A stretch of DNA of 34,129 bases from Flavobacterium araucananum (GCF_002222055.1 NZ_MUGS01000053.1:1-34129), one strand, 5' to 3'; positions 15,120 through 24,010 are shown, counted from the stretch's first letter. Notes: generated by a model not told the origin, from the sequence alone. Translations and numbers: made by a program.

Positions 15120-17651
15120 TTATTTCTTTATTTCTTGTTTTGGAGCTTCGATGGGTTGTTTAAGAGAGATCATATTCGACAGTAAACGATAGGCTCCCGC
15201 AACACCTTCCGGCAATTCTCTAAAAAAGCTCAAACCGGTATAAATATAGTACCCTTTTCCGTACGGCGCTACCAACAAAGCACCATTTTTAGGAGATTCG
15301 CCTTTGTCATGCGAGGACAGGATAGGAGTAAAGGCAGGATCGTACTGATCCGGATAATACAAACCTTGTTCTTGTGTCCAGCCTTCAAAATCTCTTGTAC
15401 TAATTTTGTTTGGTGTGTTTAAAATAGGATGATTTGGTGCCAGGAAAGTAATTTTAGCATTTTCTTCGGTCACACGATCGTTTGATATTTTTAAGGGATA
15501 TGGTGCAATTTGATCTGTTACGGTTTTGCCATACGTATTGTATTGCACAATCATGTTTTTGCCGCTTTTTACAAAATTAAAAAGGATGTTTTGTTTGTGT
15601 GCCAAAGCATTTACGGTATTATAAGCACGAATTCCGGTAATCACAACATTAAATGAATCCAGTTTTTCGGGCGTGATTTCTTCCGGTTTGATAATGGTAA
15701 CTTTATATCCCATTTGTGTCAAACTCTCCGGAACTTCATCGCCTGCACCCATAATGTAAGCAATTGAATCTCCATTTGTTTTTAAATCTATTCGAATGCA
15801 TTTTGACTCTGCCGGTTTTAACACCATTTGTTTTGTAATATGCGGGTAATCAATAATAGTCTGATCTTTATCAAAACGTTTATTGTCTACGATTGCAATA
15901 CTTTTGGCAACAGCTTCTTCAGGGTTTACCGGTGGTGTAACTTCAAAATAAAAGATTTGTTCGTTTCCTTTTTTCTCTAAACTAAAAGTGATTTCTTTTG
16001 GAGAAACATTCCAGCTGTTTGGCAACTCCAATTGCAGTTTTCCTTTGATACCATCTTTTCCTGCACGAACTTTTACAGGAATCATTTTAGTTTTGGTACT
16101 TCCAAAAATTAGAACTTTTTCTAAAATCGAGGTTGTAACTTCAGGAACTACATCCAGAAAATTATACATTTCGCCTTTTACACCATCGTTGTATTTATAG
16201 ACAACAGTGCGTTCAAAAGGGATTTCAACCCCATTTATTTTGATATTAAAAACAACCTTTACCTGTCTGATAATATCAGGAATACCAATGTTTTCCTGAT
16301 TCGAAACGGTATACATTCCTACGCTTGCTTTTTCTTTTAACCAATACGGCTGCGTATAGTCTATAGTTTCAGGAAGCTGTAACTGCAGGTTTATTTTTTG
16401 ATCGCTATTGTTTTTTAAGGTTATGTTTTGAGTTGTATTTTTGCTGTCCGGTAATGAAGTAACACTTGTTAACTGCATTTCGACAGGCGATCTGTTTATG
16501 GCTTCAAGACTTAATTTTATGGTGCTTCCCGGAGTTGCTTCCTGCTCGCCCGCAACAGCTTCTAGATACAATCCGGAACACGATGCAATTATATTTTTTA
16601 CAGCAGAAGATTTTAGCGGTTTCCAATGTTCGTCGTCTAATGCTTCGATCATGGTATAGGCTTTTACCAAATCCGGAATACTTGCCGATGGATTGCTAAA
16701 ATTATATTTTGTAATAATAGTAGAAATTAGATCCCCAATTGGTTTTCCGTTTTTGACACGGTTCCACGACGTATCAATTCCGTCAAATAAATTATCACGT
16801 TCCTTAGGATTGTCACCATTTATAAGTTCCAGATATTCTGTCTCTTCACCGCGGGCTCCGGTACTGCCAAAACCTTGCGATTGATGGCGACTTCTGCTTA
16901 AAGCGGCAATTTCCTGATTCGATTTCCCAATTCTGTTATAATAAACTCCGGTTTCCAATCGGGTAAATTTTGATTTATTGGCGGCATCAAATTTTTCCTG
17001 GCTGCCATAAAACCACCACGACGGATTAAAAAACAAACGTTTTACCTGCCATGGTTTTACATATTTTAATTGTTCAGGATATATTTTAGGATCATTTGTA
17101 AGTTTAAAACTTTCTACGCTCAACATTGCAGACGATGTATGATGTCCGTGTGTGGTCCCCGGAGAACGATGATCAAACCGATTGATAATTACGTCCGGCT
17201 GAAATTTTCTAATCGTCCACACTACATCAGCAAGAACCTTGGCTTTATCCCAGATTTCGAGGGTTTCATCCGGAGTTTTCGAATAACCAAAATCGTTGGC
17301 ACGGGAAAAGAACTGTTCGCCACCATCTATTTTTCTGGCTTCGATTAATTCCTGAGTTCTTATAACGCCTAATAGTTCACGCAATTGCGGTCCTATTAAA
17401 TTCTGACCGCCGTCTCCGCGGGTTAACGATAGATAACCTGTTCTGGCATTCATTTCGTTTGCCATATAAGAGATTAGACGCGTATTTTCGTCATCAGGAT
17501 GTGCCGCAAGATACAATACAGAACCTAAAAAGTTCAATTTTTTTATTTGATTGTAAATTTCGACTGAACTCGGTTTTTGTGGTTGTTGTGCAAAAGAAAT
17601 GGAAATTCCTGTTATTAGAATAAGAAGAATTTGTATCTGAATTTTTCGCAT
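15120..17651 (-). CDS. Large exported PIG-L family deacetylase
   Basis: 843 residues: a signal peptide (1-21, ending SFAQ), then a PIG-L/LmbE deacetylase domain at about 40-300. The zinc motif AHPDDE is at residues 50-55; a second His-rich motif THGHH follows downstream. After that come beta-sandwich domains and near the C-terminus a ThuA/glutamine-amidotransferase-like Rossmann domain (VVITGIRAYNTVNAL ... NMIVQYNT). PIG-L enzymes remove N-acetyl groups from GlcNAc-type sugars. The long exported forms found in Bacteroidota have no settled substrate. The frame is open 10 codons further up, but those overlap a TATTTTTG -7 box, and the signal peptide begins at MRKIQIQ. It heads an operon with a microprotein and a symporter. 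Confidence 0.9.
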   Translation of the reverse strand: MRKIQIQILLILITGISISFAQQPQKPSSVEIYNQIKKLNFLGSVLYLAAHPDDENTRLISYMANEMNARTGYLSLTRGDGGQNLIGPQLRELLGVIRTQELIEARKIDGGEQFFSRANDFGYSKTPDETLEIWDKAKVLADVVWTIRKFQPDVIINRFDHRSPGTTHGHHTSSAMLSVESFKLTNDPKIYPEQLKYVKPWQVKRLFFNPSWWFYGSQEKFDAANKSKFTRLETGVYYNRIGKSNQEIAALSRSRHQSQGFGSTGARGEETEYLELINGDNPKERDNLFDGIDTSWNRVKNGKPIGDLISTIITKYNFSNPSASIPDLVKAYTMIEALDDEHWKPLKSSAVKNIIASCSGLYLEAVAGEQEATPGSTIKLSLEAINRSPVEMQLTSVTSLPDSKNTTQNITLKNNSDQKINLQLQLPETIDYTQPYWLKEKASVGMYTVSNQENIGIPDIIRQVKVVFNIKINGVEIPFERTVVYKYNDGVKGEMYNFLDVVPEVTTSILEKVLIFGSTKTKMIPVKVRAGKDGIKGKLQLELPNSWNVSPKEITFSLEKKGNEQIFYFEVTPPVNPEEAVAKSIAIVDNKRFDKDQTIIDYPHITKQMVLKPAESKCIRIDLKTNGDSIAYIMGAGDEVPESLTQMGYKVTIIKPEEITPEKLDSFNVVITGIRAYNTVNALAHKQNILFNFVKSGKNMIVQYNTYGKTVTDQIAPYPLKISNDRVTEENAKITFLAPNHPILNTPNKISTRDFEGWTQEQGLYYPDQYDPAFTPILSSHDKGESPKNGALLVAPYGKGYYIYTGLSFFRELPEGVAGAYRLLSNMISLKQPIEAPKQEIKK

Positions 17652-17678
17652 AGCGTAATTTAGTGTTGGATAGAGGTT

Positions 17679-17686
17679 CAAAAATA
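17679..17686 (-). promoter_or_regulatory. -7 promoter box of the PIG-L operon
   Basis: On the minus strand TATTTTTG lies 27 bases before the chosen ATG. No clear TTG at the -33 position is visible, so only half of the promoter is supported. Confidence 0.4.
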
Positions 17687-17772
17687 CTAATTATATTTTT
17701 GAAGAGTAATTAAATGAAATGTTAATGTTTGGTTATTGATTTCCTTTTTTAAGAAATTTTACTCCAAAAAAA

Positions 17773-17801
17773 AGAGAGTATCAAAATAAATGATACTCTC
17801 T
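17773..17801 (-). terminator. Rho-independent terminator after the His/Asp/Arg-repeat gene
   Basis: An 11-bp perfect stem AGAGAGTATCA/TGATACTCTCT with a 7-base loop, followed on the minus strand by a run of eight T. It lies 29 bases after the stop codon. Confidence 0.88.
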
Positions 17802-17830
17802 GGTATTAAAAATTGCGATTAAGCATGTTA

Positions 17831-18376
17831 TTATCTTCTTCCTCCGCGGTGATCGTCATGATCATGTCTGTCTCCTCTGTCATGTCTGTCGTCTCTATCG
17901 TGTCTGTTGTCTCTATCGTGTTTATCATGATTTCTGTTATCATAATGTTTGTATTCTCTGCGATCGTTTCTACGCTCATTATAACCATAAACCTCTCTTG
18001 GTCTGCAAGGTTTTTGTGGAGCCCCATAATATCCTTTGTAATATTTTACTCTGTGACGATCAAAATAGGTATAAGGAGTTCTTCCGTGGTAATCATTTAA
18101 AACTACTTTGTAACCGCTGTACAAATCATAATTTCTGTATTGTCTTGGCAAATAAGTAGTTCTAACCCATCTTCCTCCTCCAAAATAAATAAACTGAGAA
18201 GCTCTAACATCATAATACGCTTCGATATCCGGTAAGTAGTAATACTCCATTTCAGAATATCCTGCAGGTCCCCATGCCGGTGGTGATCCTATATTTACAT
18301 TTATAGATACTTGGGCTTGTGTGGCGTTTGCAACCAAAAGAAATAAACCTACGATTGCTATTTTTATTGTTTTCAT
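17831..18376 (-). CDS. Exported protein with His/Asp/Arg tandem-repeat tail
   Basis: 181 residues. A signal peptide (1-21, ending TQA) is followed by a compact aromatic-rich domain (about 25-130) with many Tyr/Trp/Arg residues (PPAWGPAGYSEMEYYYLPDIEAYYDV ...), as in small flavobacterial exported hypothetical proteins. The last 45 residues are low complexity, made of degenerate RHDRD units written in about 15-base DNA repeats with His, Asp and Arg alternating. Metal binding or polyelectrolyte behaviour is possible but not shown. Function unknown. A second frame on this strand and one on the opposite strand stay open across the repeats; both are shadows. It is monocistronic with a strong terminator. 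Confidence 0.82.
   Translation of the reverse strand: MKTIKIAIVGLFLLVANATQAQVSINVNIGSPPAWGPAGYSEMEYYYLPDIEAYYDVRASQFIYFGGGRWVRTTYLPRQYRNYDLYSGYKVVLNDYHGRTPYTYFDRHRVKYYKGYYGAPQKPCRPREVYGYNERRNDRREYKHYDNRNHDKHDRDNRHDRDDRHDRGDRHDHDDHRGGRR
17840..17945 (-). repeat. Tandem repeat encoding RHDRD-type units
   Basis: Degenerate about 15-base units (opposite-strand phrases CATGTCTGTC and TCGTGTCTGTTGTC recur) encode the charged tail of the exported protein. Confidence 0.7.
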
Positions 18377-18571
18377 TTTTTTTAGTTTTAATATTAATGT
18401 TATTCTTGTTTACGAATATTCATATACTGTGCCAAAAATAAAAACGAGATGTATTTGGTCGAATAAAAAATGCTTTTTAACGAGTAGAAAAAGGTTAACT
18501 ATTTTGTAAATATTTGATTTTTAAAACGTTTAAGAGTCTTTTAAAGTTTAAAAAAAAAGAAGTTTTATTTC

Positions 18572-20404
18572 TTATTTATACTCAACAACTCTTGGTTTGG
18601 CAAGCTCAAAACTTTGCAAACCAAAATCAGTTGTTTCAAAAGTATTTGTTTTAAATACATTATCACCCTGATAAGGAATTGTTGGATAATAAGAAATGGA
18701 GAGCTGAAAGGAGCTAAAAACCAGATAGTCATTACTAATCAACAATCCTAAAGTTATTTTTTGATAGGTTTTGTTTCTGCCCATGGCATTATTAGGACTT
18801 CCTAATACAGCTGCGGTATAATTAAAAAACGGATTCATACGAAATCCCCCAATAGCATGAGGGGTATAAGTTTGTGTTTGCAAAGACAAAACTACTTTAT
18901 TGGTTCCGTAAACCGCACTATTAAAACCTGCTAAACCATTTTGTTCATTGATGTTTAGTTGATCTCCAATAATATTATCACGGTTTGCACCTATAACAAA
19001 CTTTGGATTAACGAATTGTCTCAATTTCCAGTTTCCTATACTGTATAGTTTTGTAAAATAATTAGATTCAAATAAAAAGGCAGTATCGTAGGTTTTAGAA
19101 TCGTGAAAAAATGTTCCCACTTCAAAATTGGTACTTAAAAATCCCCAGCGATAATAATTTCCAAACGAATATTGCGCTCCAATATAAGGTAGCCATTGCG
19201 TATTCTTGTATTGATAGCCCAGAGTAATACCATATATCCTGCCAATTGGTACATCTTCTGTTTGTCCGTTTCTAAAGATATAACTGTCTTTGATAAATTT
19301 TCGTGAATTAAGTCCGATACCACTTAAAATAAGTTTTTCGTCAGAATAAAAATGCGTTGGATCGTATAGATCTGTAGGTCTTTCGCTAAAATTCACATTC
19401 AAAAAACGGGCAGAAACAATCAGATTTGTAATTCCGCCATTTTCATCTTCAAAAACTTTAGAAGCTTTTCCTGCCCATAAATCCTGAAAATTACTTTTGA
19501 AAGGCTGAAAGGCATAAGTCAAATCAGGCGCTTGCAAAGTATCTTTTCTAAAGTTCTGTCCCACAAAAATTCCGCCACCCCATTTGGTCAAAGGAGAATA
19601 AAATGCACGTTCGATATCGATGCTTTTACTGTAATTGTTATCCAGATCCATATTATAATGCAATGCTGTACTAATGTAGGTATTCTTGATGTTAGGTACT
19701 GTATAGGTTACATCATTGGCATTTCGACCATCGTCAAATCTATTCGAAAAACGGTATTCCAGTTGTTGTCCCGAACCAAAAAAATCTTTTTCTTTGATCC
19801 CTACAGAAACCCTGTTGCTTGATATCGAAAATTTAGGAATAGTACTCCAGGAATCTAATACCCGAATGGTTACATCGACAGAATCTGATGCTGTGCCGGC
19901 TATTTTGTTTGTAATACGTACTGCCGTCACATATTTCTGAGATCGTATTAAACGCTCCGATTCCTGAACTTTATAGGTATTATACGGTGTATTTTTTTTA
20001 AATAATAATAAATTATAAATGGCTATTTTTTTAGTCTTTAAGTGTAATCTGTTTCCTGTTCTTTCTCCCCAATTTTTGGGCATTTGAGTCGTATCAGTAA
20101 TAGAATGTCCAAAAGGATCCAGAGTAACAATATTTATGTTTCGAATGATCTTGCCGCTAAAATCGGTAGTATCATTTTGTACCAGAATTTCTTCTTTCTT
20201 TTTGGGTTTATTGCTTCTGAATAACAGCTTATGAAGTGTTTGTGTAAACTTATTCTTTTTAGAGTAATTTTTAATTCTTTTGTATACCTCGGTACTGTCT
20301 TTTTTAGGAGCTGTATCTTTCTTGGGATTATTATTTTGACCACAGATGCTTTGTAAGCAAAAGCATAAGAAAATAAAGACTACTATTTTTTTGTTTACAA
20401 ACAT
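18572..20404 (-). CDS. Outer membrane barrel protein with POTRA-like domain (BamA/TamA superfamily)
   Basis: 610 residues. Signal peptide (1-22, ending ICGQ), a basic low-complexity linker with many Lys, then a POTRA-like unit at about 80-190 (SGKIIRNINIVTLDPFG opening, YNTYKVQESERLIRSQKYV and VDVTIRVLDSW closing strand). The remaining 400 residues alternate hydrophobic and polar residues with many aromatics, as expected for a beta barrel (for example FSISSNRVSVGIKEKDFFGSGQQLEYRF). The resemblance is to the Omp85 superfamily, but no residue-level catalytic or gating motif can be named with confidence, and the C-terminal end (PRVVEYK) lacks the usual terminal Phe. Role in outer-membrane protein or lipid handling is inferred. 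It lies 78 bases upstream of the AI-2E permease gene on the same strand. Confidence 0.72.
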   Translation of the reverse strand: MFVNKKIVVFIFLCFCLQSICGQNNNPKKDTAPKKDSTEVYKRIKNYSKKNKFTQTLHKLLFRSNKPKKKEEILVQNDTTDFSGKIIRNINIVTLDPFGHSITDTTQMPKNWGERTGNRLHLKTKKIAIYNLLLFKKNTPYNTYKVQESERLIRSQKYVTAVRITNKIAGTASDSVDVTIRVLDSWSTIPKFSISSNRVSVGIKEKDFFGSGQQLEYRFSNRFDDGRNANDVTYTVPNIKNTYISTALHYNMDLDNNYSKSIDIERAFYSPLTKWGGGIFVGQNFRKDTLQAPDLTYAFQPFKSNFQDLWAGKASKVFEDENGGITNLIVSARFLNVNFSERPTDLYDPTHFYSDEKLILSGIGLNSRKFIKDSYIFRNGQTEDVPIGRIYGITLGYQYKNTQWLPYIGAQYSFGNYYRWGFLSTNFEVGTFFHDSKTYDTAFLFESNYFTKLYSIGNWKLRQFVNPKFVIGANRDNIIGDQLNINEQNGLAGFNSAVYGTNKVVLSLQTQTYTPHAIGGFRMNPFFNYTAAVLGSPNNAMGRNKTYQKITLGLLISNDYLVFSSFQLSISYYPTIPYQGDNVFKTNTFETTDFGLQSFELAKPRVVEYK

Positions 20405-20482
20405 TAATTTTACTGGCTTTCAGATGAATTTTATATGAATATAAGAAATTTAAAGGACTATTTTTTAAAATAGATTTACTAT

Positions 20483-21583
20483 TTAGTTTTCTACTTTTAG
20501 TTTTCTAACTCTCCAGGTAAATCTTTTAGGCATGTGATTTCCCATCAAATATCCCCACGGTTCCAGAGATTCAATTCTGTCGAATATAATTTTAAGGATC
20601 GCTAAAAGCGGAATTGCCAGAAACATTCCCGAAATTCCGGCAGCGGCACCTCCAATAATAATTCCCATGATAGAAACAAAGGCATTTATCTCTACTTTAG
20701 AGTTTATGATAAGTGGTACAAGTATATTGTTATCTATAAGCTGAACCACAATATTTACGATAAGTATTCCCAGTATAATAGAAGTTTCCGGAGTTCCGGT
20801 CAAAGAAGCTAAAACAGTTATTATTCCCGCAATTAAAATCCCGATATACGGAATCATGTTCAGGATTCCGGTAATCAAACCTAATAGTACAAAGTATTTG
20901 ACACCAATAATCCAGAGCCCTAAACTTGTCAGGACAGAAACCACTATCATTTCAAAAATCAAACTAACAATATAATTGTTGATTGATACTTTTATTTGTG
21001 ATAAAATAGATTTTAAAGTCGAATGATCTTCTTTATTGACCAATTTGGCAAGAAACAGAATAAAATGATCTTTGTATAAAAGAAACAAAAAGGTATAAAT
21101 TGGAATTATCGTGCAATCTACCAATAAGTCTGAGATCGATATAATGGCCGAACCTATTGTGGCTTTTCCGTTTTGTACAGAATCTTTGGTAACATTATCC
21201 AGGTATTTTTTTTGTTCGCCAATACTTAAATGAAAATTATCTTTTATAAACTTATGAATATCTGTAATAAACGAGTTTGCGTTCTTTTTTATAGTATCAA
21301 AATCATTGGCGATATCACTTACCTGATACGAGATAAAAACCAATATACCTACTATAAACAAAGCAAAAACTAAGATGCAACAGGCGGCAGCAAGATGCCT
21401 TGGAAATTTGAACCGGGTATGCAAAAAGGTAAAAATAGGCACTAACAATACTGCAAATAAAAACGCCATTAGTACAGGAGTAATAATATCTTTTGCAATA
21501 CAAAAAATAAAAGCAAAGCTAATAAGGCTAACTAAGACAAGGGCAAGTTTAGCATAAAAAGGTAATTTTATCGAATGGATCAT
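20483..21583 (-). CDS. AI-2E family (PerM/YdiK-type) transporter
   Basis: 366 residues with about eight membrane helices: two closely spaced pairs at the N-terminus (about 10-45 and 60-88), a soluble helical stretch (about 95-150) and a C-terminal set. The family phrase GVKYFVLLGLITGILNMIPYIGILI, with the conserved N-x-IPYIG element, and the end segment GGAAAGISGMFLAIPLLAILKI identify the AI-2E exporter family. Despite the name, members transport varied substrates, including Na/H exchange; substrate here is unknown. The start is the ATG giving MIHSIKLPFYAKLALVL. The upstream region holds repeats, with no clear promoter. Confidence 0.9.
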   Translation of the reverse strand: MIHSIKLPFYAKLALVLVSLISFAFIFCIAKDIITPVLMAFLFAVLLVPIFTFLHTRFKFPRHLAAACCILVFALFIVGILVFISYQVSDIANDFDTIKKNANSFITDIHKFIKDNFHLSIGEQKKYLDNVTKDSVQNGKATIGSAIISISDLLVDCTIIPIYTFLFLLYKDHFILFLAKLVNKEDHSTLKSILSQIKVSINNYIVSLIFEMIVVSVLTSLGLWIIGVKYFVLLGLITGILNMIPYIGILIAGIITVLASLTGTPETSIILGILIVNIVVQLIDNNILVPLIINSKVEINAFVSIMGIIIGGAAAGISGMFLAIPLLAILKIIFDRIESLEPWGYLMGNHMPKRFTWRVRKLKVEN

Positions 21584-21965
21584 TTTGTTTGGTGATTTAG
21601 TAAAACTAGAATTTGGTAAAACAAATATTATATTTTATTTAAAAAATAACGTTTTAGCTTTTTCTTAATAGTTTATAAAATTCCCATGAAAGTTTTTTCG
21701 CCACAGATTAAATAACTTTTTTAGTTTTTTTAATCTTCTTTGTCTGCTAAATCTGCGTGAAAGTTTTTTTGCCACGAATAACAAATTAACGCTAATTTTT
21801 TGCCACAAATTAAAATGATTTCACAGCTTTGTGAACTTTTCCTGAAATTTTTTAGCTCAAACAACTTCGCCAACTTTGTGTATCCCAATAGCGATCGGGA
21901 TTGCGGACTTTGTGGTAAAATTTAGCGACACATTTTGCGGTAAAATTCAACTAAAAATTAAATAG
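21584..21965. repeat. Intergenic stretch filled with GCCACAGATTAAA-family repeats
   Basis: The 380 bases hold no ORF I can support. At least three diverged copies of a unit start TTTTTTCGCCACAGATTAAA (21693), TTTTTTTGCCACGAATAAC (21764) and TTTTTTGCCACAAATTAAA (21796). Two TTTGTG phrases and an imperfect 20-bp palindrome (21882-21901) follow. A related unit occurs at 25510. No promoter could be pinpointed. Confidence 0.6.
21882..21901. repeat. Imperfect 20-bp palindrome
   Basis: ATCCCAATAGCGATCGGGAT has arms ATCCC/GGGAT and two mismatched pairs in the inner stem. It looks like a short REP-like unit and is locally more GC-rich than its surroundings. Confidence 0.5.
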
Positions 21966-22496
21966 CTAATCAAAAAACTCTTTGTCTTCGTAATGTGTGG
22001 GCATAATCGAAATACCTTTTTGCAGTAATAAATTGTTAGGGAAAATAATCCTTTCGCCTTCTTTTGTTCTTAGATTAACATGAAAGGCGCTAATGTCTTC
22101 AATTTCAGCTTCGATAGGAAAGTCTTTGTCGTGAATTTTAATGGTATCACCAATTCTAAAAGGAAACGAAAAAAACAAAATCATTCCTGAAGTAATATTG
22201 CTTAAAATCGACCATTGTGCAAACATAGCAACTCCTATTACAGTAGTAATAGAAGAGACTGTTATAAATATATCTTTGGTTTCAACACCCCAAATTACAA
22301 TTAAACTTATGGTTACCAATATGTTCATTAATACATGAATGTATTTGATTACCAAATTAGTACGATGTTCTAATAATTGACTTGTGCTGGCATAACGACG
22401 AATTAATTTGGCTATAATTACCCTTAATGCGACAAGAGCCAAAAGGAGGACTACAGTGCTTAATATTTCCTGACTATATTCTTTAAAAGAAAACAT
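21966..22496 (-). CDS. Short MscS-type mechanosensitive ion channel
   Basis: 176 residues, short for the family (E. coli MscS has 286). There are two to three membrane helices (about 10-28, 48-68, 75-92), then the pore-lining and beta-domain signature: GVAMFAQWSILSNITSGMIL followed by FPFRIGDTIKIHD. The beta domain continues to about residue 160 with the RTKEGERIIFPNNLLLQKGI phrase. The usual C-terminal alpha/beta vestibule is missing. It would act as a pressure-relief or ion channel of the inner membrane (family knowledge). Its ATG is 10 bases after the maf stop, so it closes the UbiA-Maf-MscS operon. Confidence 0.9.
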   Translation of the reverse strand: MFSFKEYSQEILSTVVLLLALVALRVIIAKLIRRYASTSQLLEHRTNLVIKYIHVLMNILVTISLIVIWGVETKDIFITVSSITTVIGVAMFAQWSILSNITSGMILFFSFPFRIGDTIKIHDKDFPIEAEIEDISAFHVNLRTKEGERIIFPNNLLLQKGISIMPTHYEDKEFFD

Positions 22497-22506
22497 AACT
22501 AATTTT

Positions 22507-23091
22507 TTACACTAATGTACTCAAATATTCGTAAACTTTGGCGGTTGGCAATCCCATAACATTTGTATAAGAACCCTCGACTTTTGCAACTGCCATGAAA
22601 CCAAACCATTCCTGAATACCATAAGCACCCGCTTTGTCATACGGTTTGTAGTTTTCGATATAATATAAAATAGCTTCGTCTGATAAATCATTGAAAGTTA
22701 CTTTTGTTACATCATTTATGACTGTCGATGTAAAGCTTGTTCTAAAACATACCGATGTAAAAACTTCATGTGTGTCATTAGACATTGATTTGATCATTTC
22801 AAAAGCTTCTTCGGCATTTTTTGGTTTCCCTAAAGCTTTATCGTTATGCCACACAATTGTATCGCTGGTAACCAAAATTTCATTTTCTTTAAGTTCTCCA
22901 TCAAATGCACTTGCTTTTAATGCCGCCAGATAATCTGTAATTTCTACCCCTTTTAGTTCAGGCGGATAGACTTCTTCGATCTCTTTTAATCTAATTTCGA
23001 AATCCAGATTCAGATCCTTAAAAAACTGTTGCCTGCGTGGTGATCCTGAAGCCAGAATCAAAGTGTATTTTTTTAATTTTTCTTTAAGCAT
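22507..23091 (-). CDS. maf: Maf family nucleotide pyrophosphatase
   Basis: 194 residues, normal length. The signature ASGSPRRQ is at residues 14-21, the catalytic Asp lies in TSDTIV (D77), and KPKNAEEAFEMIKSMSNDTHEV carries the conserved Lys and the SxxxHxV region. The family hydrolyses dTTP/UTP or m7GTP and damaged nucleotides in the cytoplasm; the SPRRQ and AYGIQ motifs favour the YhdE (dTTP/UTP) branch. The start overlaps the end of the prenyltransferase gene by 8 bases, so translation is coupled. Confidence 0.94.
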   Translation of the reverse strand: MLKEKLKKYTLILASGSPRRQQFFKDLNLDFEIRLKEIEEVYPPELKGVEITDYLAALKASAFDGELKENEILVTSDTIVWHNDKALGKPKNAEEAFEMIKSMSNDTHEVFTSVCFRTSFTSTVINDVTKVTFNDLSDEAILYYIENYKPYDKAGAYGIQEWFGFMAVAKVEGSYTNVMGLPTAKVYEYLSTLV

Positions 23092-24010
23092 TGTATTTAA
23101 TATTTAAGGTAATAACCAGAATTGATAAGATCCCGAAAAATAAAATCAATTTTAAAATGGTACTCAGATGATGGAAATCTTTTTTAGATTTTGCAGTAAA
23201 AATTTTTACAATAAAATATAAAAGTGGTGCCAAAACAAAAGCAAAGGCATAAAATGTAGCAATAAACAGATCGTTTTTAACAAAATACGTATTGATATAA
23301 AGAAGACACGAAATAAAAGGTATAATAGTAAATCCTAATACTATTTTTGCTGTTCTGTTAATTCCTATTGCAATAGGTAATGTATTCATGCCCTGATTGT
23401 AATCGCCGTTTACATCTTCGATATCTTTAACTATTTCACGAATAAAATTAATCATAAAGGCAAACAAAGCATAATCTGTCAGGATAGAGAAAAAACTTGC
23501 CATTTGCGCCTGATTGTCTGCATTGGTAGCAGGAAAAATATCAAAAACCCCAATAATCAAAACACTTACTGCAAGTAGCAATGCTACCACAAAATTGCCT
23601 AAGATCATGATTTGTTTTAAAGTTGTCGCATAAAAATAGAGGAGCGTGGCAATCAAAATAAAAAGAGACGCGAAACCGGGCCTTAAAATAATATTTGATA
23701 AAATAAACCCAATTGCAACACCAGTAATATTAAGTGTAATGTAAATGTTATAACCGGCAGTTTCAGAGATTCCTTTGCCAATTACAACATCCTCAGGTTT
23801 GTTGATGGTATCACTTGCAACATCATATATATTATTGATTACATAACCTGCAGCAGCCAATAAAACGGTACTTAAAACCAATAATCCGTATTGCCAATCT
23901 GATAATGCAAGAGGAATATCCTGTTGTTTTAAAAAAGCATAACGAAATAATACCTGCATAAAAGCAAGCATCAGCAGATTTTTGTATCGAATGAGTTTTA
24001 GGAATTTCAT
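23084..24010 (-). CDS. UbiA-family prenyltransferase, geranylgeranylglycerol-phosphate geranylgeranyltransferase-like
   Basis: 308 residues, about nine membrane helices. First Asp motif NxxxDxxxD is N59-D63-D67 (NNIYDVASD); the second is IVKDIEDVNGDYNQGMNTLPI near 195-215. These bind the diphosphate through Mg. The sequence resembles the archaeal DGGGP-synthase branch of UbiA enzymes, which has been noted in Bacteroidota; the natural product here is not known, and a menaquinone or heme O role is less likely on motif grounds (inference). It overlaps maf by 8 bases and its ATG follows directly on an intergenic repeat. Confidence 0.85.
   Translation of the reverse strand: MKFLKLIRYKNLLMLAFMQVLFRYAFLKQQDIPLALSDWQYGLLVLSTVLLAAAGYVINNIYDVASDTINKPEDVVIGKGISETAGYNIYITLNITGVAIGFILSNIILRPGFASLFILIATLLYFYATTLKQIMILGNFVVALLLAVSVLIIGVFDIFPATNADNQAQMASFFSILTDYALFAFMINFIREIVKDIEDVNGDYNQGMNTLPIAIGINRTAKIVLGFTIIPFISCLLYINTYFVKNDLFIATFYAFAFVLAPLLYFIVKIFTAKSKKDFHHLSTILKLILFFGILSILVITLNIKYNA

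Noticed and set aside
17806..18027. Open frames on both strands across the His/Asp/Arg repeat region
   Set aside because: They are by-products of the 15-base tandem repeat lacking stops in several frames. The frame with a signal peptide and a matching terminator explains the locus.
20458..20473. CTATTTTTTAAAATAG hairpin after the AI-2E gene as a terminator
   Set aside because: It has no G-C content to speak of and no following T-run on the minus strand. It may be a chance AT palindrome.
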